Below, one piece after another: positions 57,391 to 64,000 of a stretch of DNA of 64,000 nt. The stretch's first letter is position 1. The number at the start of each line of letters is the position of its first letter. A program made the position numbers and the translations under genes. Origin of the DNA: Gliomastix tumulicola (lineage: Eukaryota; Ascomycota; Sordariomycetes; Hypocreales; Bionectriaceae); assembly GCA_001599755.1 (NCBI GenBank), contig BCHX01000009.1, positions 709,096-773,095 of the forward strand, written 5' to 3'. The notes below the pieces were generated by a model. That model saw only the letters and a list, made by a program, of their open reading frames with translations. It was not told where the DNA came from and searched no databases.

Positions 57391-60300
57391 TAATACTAGT
57401 TTTAGATATAAAAGAGATGTAATATAGATTAAAAAGTAGCTATATAGTCTACTATAATAGTAAGGTATAGTCACTAGGAAGATAATATAATTAAATTAGG
57501 AATTTAAGTATAGAATAAGGTAATTAAGCTCTATAGTAGAGGCTAGTAATAGGGGTTAATATATAGGTTAGGTAATTAATAATAAACTTATAAGCTTACT
57601 AAACTAAGAACTTTATTATAGTTAAACTAAATTAAGGGGTAGTAAAGAGCTAAATAAAGAGAAATATAAATAATAGGTTAACTAACTATTCTACTATATA
57701 ATATATATTCTACCTACTAATAATAAATTAGTTCTAGTATAAGCCTACACTATAGGTATTAATATATTAAATATATAAGATAATAGTTATTAACTACTAT
57801 ATTAAGCTACACCTCTATAGCTTACCTTATAGACTAAAGCTAGAGACTATTAAACTAGTAGAAGTATAGGTATCTAGGCTTAATATTATATAGGACACTA
57901 AGAATATATATAACATCCCTTAGTCTAAGGAATCTAGTCCTACTATTACTAGCTTAGGAGTAATATATATAGAAGGGCTATAGTATAAGGTTAAACCTAG
58001 GTGTATATTTATAGGCTTAGTGCTAAAGAGGGTCTAGGAGTATTTTTAGGATACCTACTACTAGGACCCCTAAATAAAAGCTAGCTACCTATTATTATAC
58101 TCTATATTAATTATACTAACTATACTATAGAGAAGTAGTATATAGTATTAGTAACTATTTATAAAAGGGCTATAGAGTAACTACTTTAAGGTTAAGAAAG
58201 AATAAGTTATAGTAGAAGTTAAAGAGGTAGATAAGGTATAGTGGGATAGTATACTATAGGAGACCCTCCTAGCTTTCTAGGGTAAAATAGCCTAGGTATA
58301 GTAATAGGAAGGCAAGAGAATTAAGAAGTAGTATAATATTAGGCTACCTAATACCTAGCTATACTAGCTTGGTGTTATATACTACTTAAGAGACTTTACT
58401 AGGAAGAAGGACTTTCTACTTTATTTATTCTCCCTTAATATTAAAGTAGAGGGGGGTAAGCTATAGAATAAGGATAATAAGGCACTATATTATATTTATA
58501 CTATAGTCTAGAGGATTATATAGTATAAATAAGCTATTATATACACTAAGGTAGTATTATAGAATACACTCTTTAAGGTAAATAAAATTAACTAGTATAA
58601 AGAATATAGCTAGCCCTTTTACTTCCTTTATATAAAAGAGATAAGGAGAGTATATATAAGGGTATATATATAGCTATTTAACTACCTTATTTAGATTATA
58701 ATATTTAAGTAAGCTAAGAATAAGCTACTATTTATACTAAGTAAGAGGTAAAAGGTAACCTATAAAGTAATAATAAATATAATTAATTATCTTAGTGATC
58801 TAGAAGCTAAATAAGATAGGGTGTATAGTGGGATAGGTGTAAAGCAGCTCTACTTAGACCTTAATAATACTATAATAGAGATATATCTCTTTATGCTAGA
58901 CTATTTTACTAAGACTATTAAGTATAATAATATATTTATTAGCTTTATTATAGTACTTAATATTCACCTAGATAAAATATAGGAGATATTTATTAACCTA
59001 ATATTAAAGCTATTAGTTATTATAGCTATCTCTTATCTTTTTATTATAATATATACTATTACTAGATAGAAGAGCCTTATTAAAGAATAGGTGGAGGGGG
59101 GAATAGAAAGAGAGAAGGTAGAGGAAGTAAGTCTAAGCCACTTTAAGCTTATCACTAATATAATAAGATAATTTATAATAGGAGGTGGAGAGGGATAGTA
59201 GATAATACTAATATAGTTTATTATTTAGCTATATAACTATAGGGTATTAGTAGTGTAAAATAATATAAAATAGGGCTTAGTTAGCTAGGATAAGGAGGAT
59301 GCTATCTATAAAGGGATTTAAACTAGTGTAATTAACCTATAGTTTATACTTTAGATAATATTATAGTAGGTGGAGGAGGTTCTATATAAAGAGCTTCTCT
59401 TTATTAATAGGTTTTATACTAGTGCTTTACCCTATAACCTAGGTCTACTTATTATCCTATAGGATAGGATCCTTAATAATACTACTAATACTATAATAGG
59501 CTAGTCCTTTATAAACTAGCTCTTAGAGCTAGATAAGATAAGTAATAGCTAGGTCTTAAAGAAAATTATATTAGTAGACTTACTAAGACAAGTGTAGCTC
59601 TAGGTAAATAGGGTAATATAGGGTAGTATCACCCTCTACCTAAAGAAGATAATATAATATAAGCTAGTAATAGAATAATTCCTTAAACTCCTACTATTTC
59701 TTATTTATATTACCTATAGATAACCTATATAGGGGCCTAAGTTACTAATTATCTATTACTAGAATATAGTTAATAGTAATATCTAAAACCTTATTATAGA
59801 CTAGGGGCTAGTAATAATTATAATAAAGTATTATAAAAGCTTCTTATAGTCTAAATAACTTAAGGTTATTTAATACTTTCTACTATATAAGATTAATATA
59901 CTTTTTATCTACTATCTATAACTTATAATATTATTCTAGGAAAAACTATAGGTTAATATATTAGGATAAAAGGAGCTTAGCCTAAGTATATAAGCTATAG
60001 AGAATATACTTACTAATAAGAGTAGTAGTAATAAGTTAAATAGTAATAGCTATAGCACTAGTCTATTATATAGTTATAGTATACTATCCTCTAGGTAATA
60101 GTAGTATATTATAAGGGAGTATAATAGTGTAGAGGTAATATAGTAGCTTAAATTTAGTATATATTAGACCTCCCCCTATATAAGCTATATACTAAAGAGG
60201 AATAGTCTTATTAGCTATAAGTAAAGCTTCACTATTAGTAGCTAATAGTATTTATCTACTATAATTACTTAGTAGTATTTCTAGATGCTAATAATAAAGT

Positions 60301-63300
60301 ATATATTATTTATAAACTAGATTAATAAAGGCTATAGTAGTAAGAGTAATAGTAAAGATACTAAGGATAATAGCTTATAAGATAAATAAGCTAGGTATAA
60401 GTCTCTTATAGCTAGTTTAATATATAGTAGGCTAATTATAGAGGGTAGCTTTAAGACTAATAAGTATTATATTTAGTTCTAGTATATTAGTAAGGAGTAG
60501 TACTAGCTACTAGGGTTCCTATTAGCTATATATAGGTTTAATAGTAGCTGCTTATAGTTAAGCTATAAGTGGAAGAGTTTATCTATATATTATAAGGCAC
60601 TATATAAGCTATAGTTAGTGTAATAGAAGATATTATAATATATAGATATAGATAGAGAATTATAGTAGCTCTATAGTAGCTAGGCCTAGTTCTAGGGCTA
60701 ATAGTAGTAAGTAGTAGAGGTAATTATATAGAATAGTAGCCTAGTATTTATAGTAATAGGTATAAGCTAGGGGAAGAGCTTATACTTTATACTACTAGCT
60801 ATAAGCTATATAGGGGGGATTATATTAGTTATAGTGCCTCTAGTATTACTACTAGGTAATATAATAGAGTAATATAAGTAGCTAGGTATTACCTATATAG
60901 AGTGGAAAATAAACTATACACTAGGGCGTATAAGTATTATATTTATAATACTTAAATTAGTGTTAATTAAATACTTTCTAGACTATATTAAGGTACTATA
61001 GGTAATAGTATAGTTAAATAGAGTTATTATTAATAAGTGCTATACTATACTTAAGGGTATGCTTACCTTCTAGCCTAGGCTATAGGAGCTTAGGTAGCTA
61101 GCCCTTATAAGTATATAAATAGTCTACTTAATAGTGATGCTATTACTATAGTAGGAGCTTAAGCTATTTACACTTATTAATATATAGCTAGAAGATGCTA
61201 AGATAGTCTAAATAAGGATAATATAGATGAATATTACCTATAGTATTATAGGTATCTAGGTAGGTTAAGGATAAAACACTACTAAGGTTATAATAATAGT
61301 AGTACTAGCTACTATCTAGAGTAAGCTTAAGGTATATATATAGCCTACTAAGATTATTATATATATATAGTATATTAAAGCTACTATTTACCTAGTAATA
61401 TAGCTTTAGTATAACACCTACTACTAGAAGGTTAATATATAAGATAGTAAAGCTAAGTAGTTATAGATATAGTATTAAAGTGTATAGTAAAACTAGGAGG
61501 AGGAGAGGAGGGTAATTATAGCTATAAATATACTTAGCCTAGGGATTAATATACTAAATATCTAGGTAGTTATCTATATAGATATACTAATAATAATAGA
61601 GGACTATATATAATAAAGTAGCTAGGTGGGGTGTAATAAGTATTATAGTAAGGCTATTATCCTCTATATAGAGATAGGATACTAGGAGTAAAGAGATACT
61701 TTACTAGTAATAGGAGATAGAATAGTTAATAACTATATAAGTAGGTGAGTATATTAATATATTATATTAGATTCTATTATAAATAGTTAAATAAATTACA
61801 CCTCCTATGAGGTATATAAGGCATTATATAATATATATAAGAGGGAGTAGAATAAAGTAAATAAAGAGAGTAAGACTATTAAAGATAAGGAGAAATAGAG
61901 ATTATAGCACTAAGAAATTATAGTGAGCACTATATATAGGTAGGCTATAGACTAAGCTATATAGAATTAGCTCTAGGTATCTTAGTTCTAGGAGTAGCTA
62001 GAGAGATATCTTATAGTAAGTTACTTATTCTATATAATAGTTAATAGAGGTATATTATCTTACTTTATAGGATACTACTATATAATATAAAGTATAAAGC
62101 TATAACTTACTAAGGTATATAAAATAATAGTATAAATAGGTAACTTTATATAATATATTAGTATAATTAAGTAATATAAGTGTTACTAGGGGTATTTAGT
62201 GCTATAAGAATTATATAATAAGTGGGAGAAGAATAAGGAAGAAGATAAATAAAGAAGGAGAGAGGTAGTTATATATTAATATAAAAGCATACTCCTCTCT
62301 ATTATAGTGTAAGTTAGCTTTATACTATTAGAGTAGTTTAAGGGGCTCTACTACTAGCTAGGGTTTAAGAGGGTGGAGCTAATATATAGGAAGAATAATA
62401 AGGAGCTATAGATATAGCTTAGTAGGAGGAGTTACTAGGGTTAAGTTAATATATTAAATATCTATTAAGTATATTACTATATAATAGTAGATAAAGGTAA
62501 GAATAAAGCTAACTTTATAAAAGCATGCTATATATCCTTAATAGAGGGGATACCTTAATAAGAAAGAAGGAGATAAATAAACACTATATAGACTACTAGC
62601 TACTTTATAATATAAGAAGGGTTTTTTAGTATAATTCTAAGTGTAATATATACTTATAGCTTGTTTTTTCTATAATTACTAACTATTAGATAAAGTGTAA
62701 GGAACTATTATTATAGGGTAGAATATTAGTAAACTCCTAGGAAGTAAACTCCATCTACTTACTACCTTAAATTAAGAGTTAAGTACTAAGGTAGCTATAT
62801 AACTATAGATCTTAAGTTAATAGTAATATATAAAGGATTAAGGATATTAATATAGGTAAATATTATTAACTCTTACTTATAAGTTATAATTATATTAATA
62901 GCTAAGTATTTATTATTTTTTTACTACCTTTATATTATATATTAACCTAGGGATATAAGTCTATGCTAGCTCTAAATATACCTATTAATATTATCCTTAT
63001 ATAATATACTATTTAATATTAGCTTATATTTATAGCCTAAGATAGTATAGTACTACTAATAGGGCCTATAGATCTCTTCTATATAGTGTTTATAATCCTT
63101 TACTAGTATAAAACTCTTCCTATAGCTATCTATATTATAAACTATAGGAGATAAGCCCCTTTACTACCCTAGGGTGCCCCTATTACTATATTAATATATA
63201 TAGAGAAGACCTAGGGATATAGAGGGATATAAATAAAAATAGTAAGTTCTAGGTAATAGTAGATAGCTACTATAAAGTATATATAGGGATAGTAGCTAGT

Positions 63301-63714
63301 TTTACTTAGCTATTACTATATTATTATAGATATAGCTCTATAAGTGAATTTATAAGGTATGTCCTATCTCCTAATATATCCTAGCTAGTAGGCTTATAGG
63401 TGCTTATCTATTTACACTTATCCTCTAGAAGAGGGCTTCTATAACTCTTCTAGGTCTACTAAGGGTATATATACTAAAGAGGAACTAGGTTATAATAATA
63501 ATAAAGAAGAAGTATCTTTAGTTTAGATAGCTTTAAGTAGTCTTAACTAATAATAGAAAAGCCCTAGAGAAAGAGTAAAAGAAGGTTAAGCTAGCTAGGA
63601 AGAGTAATAGGATAAGTTAGAAGGGGGATAAGTAGTCTTATAGGATAGTAAAAAATAATAATAAGTTAAATAGGGGAAGTGAAAGGAGTAAGTATAATTA
63701 CACCTCTAAGGCTA

Positions 63715-64000
63715 GCCCCTAGTAATCCGCGTTTTTACGCCATAAATATTTTCCAGCCCAGCGTAGAGTCCCCCTGTCAGGGGTACTGCACGGGCCNCCA
63801 TGACCATTTTCCGCCATAAATATTCTTTCATAATTACAGACAGAATTGACCAGGAAACCAGTCCCCCCAGATCCACTCTCAACTACGTACGGACCGTGTT
63901 CCTGCAGTCGTCCTTGGCTTGTATGTTTCGTATGGCTGATAGCATTATACCGTTACTGCATGTATTTGTTGGGCTGGGGGTTGCAACGGGTTGAGGAGGG
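63715..64000 (+). mobile_element. Non-degraded copy of the repeat (possible right LTR), cut by the window edge
   Basis: At about 63726 the DNA turns abruptly from AT-rich to normal composition (CCGCGTTTTTACGCC) and stays so to the end. The sequence aligns with 54925-55212 in the same orientation. One base at 63797 is N. An open frame from 63800 to 63994 has no recognised features and is not called a gene. This copy serves as the reference for the mutations in the left copy. Confidence 0.72.

Larger units (their letters stand above)
53093..63725. repeat. AT-rich RIP-degraded repeat block
   Basis: About 10.6 kb of very AT-rich DNA with no open frame of useful length on either strand. CpG is nearly absent and CpA/TpG are rare, while TpA, CpT and ApG are abundant; this is the dinucleotide pattern left by repeat-induced point mutation. 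The left half (to about 57.27 kb) and the right half (from about 57.39 kb) differ in texture: the right half is more purine-rich on the + strand, hinting at separate elements or orientations. A direct comparison inside the window (54.93 versus 63.72 kb) shows the mutation type. The original elements cannot be named from the remaining sequence. Confidence 0.85.

Noticed and set aside
53093..63725. Possibility that the AT-rich block is mitochondrial DNA or a centromere core.
   Set aside because: No mitochondrial genes or rRNA features are visible, and the direct C-to-T comparison of two repeat copies explains the composition; a centromeric location cannot be tested from this window.
63800..63994. 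64-codon open frame at the right end.
   Set aside because: It lies inside the repeat copy, and its counterpart at 54.9-55.2 kb is non-coding; no protein similarity recognised.

Overview
The window is nuclear DNA of a filamentous ascomycete, most likely a Sordariomycete-type plant-biomass degrader. The evidence is intron-rich genes with short (47-107 bp) GT-AG introns, many secreted carbohydrate-active enzymes, a fungal CBM1 cellulose-binding module, a Zn2Cys6 regulator, fungal-only families (DUF6536-type membrane protein, F-box protein) and a long AT-rich block that looks like repeat-induced point mutation (RIP). No species call is possible from sequence alone.

Layout. 1-1380 (-): 5' part of a cytochrome P450 cut by the window edge. 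1594-3192 (-): secreted GH79 glycosidase. 3800-5495 (-): secreted S10 serine carboxypeptidase. 5892-8423 (-): Zn2Cys6 transcription factor, head-to-head with 9235-10751 (+), a pcaB-type lyase. 10861-11772 (-): NmrA-like reductase. 12901-13866 (+): CE3-like acetylxylan esterase with CBM1. 14150-16377 (-): TRI12-like MFS exporter. 17035-17964 (+): NmrA-like protein. 18297-21330 (-): GH115 alpha-glucuronidase. 24179-26041 (+): maltose-permease-like sugar transporter. 26814-30525 (+): GH38 alpha-mannosidase. 30630-31810 (-): extended SDR reductase. 33651-34946 (+) and 39133-40704 (-): two alginate-lyase-fold proteins flanking a GH31 enzyme (35987-38353, -). 41497-42837 (-): GH27 alpha-galactosidase, divergent from a fasciclin-domain protein (43385-44164, +). 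44382-44654 (+): remnant of a third alginate-lyase-like gene. 44939-46534 (+): F-box protein. 47156-49393 (+): DUF6536-type membrane protein. 49646-51342 (-): sugar porter. 51978-about 53092 (+): GH78 alpha-L-rhamnosidase pseudogene. From about 53.09 to 63.72 kb: AT-rich, RIP-degraded repeats without readable genes. From 63.72 kb to the end: a non-degraded copy of a sequence whose mutated counterpart lies at 54.93 kb.

The central 40 kb reads as a genomic concentration of hemicellulose and polyuronide enzymes: GH79, GH115, two lyases plus a remnant, CE3-CBM1, GH31, GH27, GH38 and a dead GH78, with two sugar transporters. XlnR/XYR1-type GGCTAA motifs stand before the CE3, GH115 and first lyase genes. 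Co-regulation is an inference. Exon joins below were worked out by hand; for every intact multi-exon model the exon lengths sum to a multiple of three.
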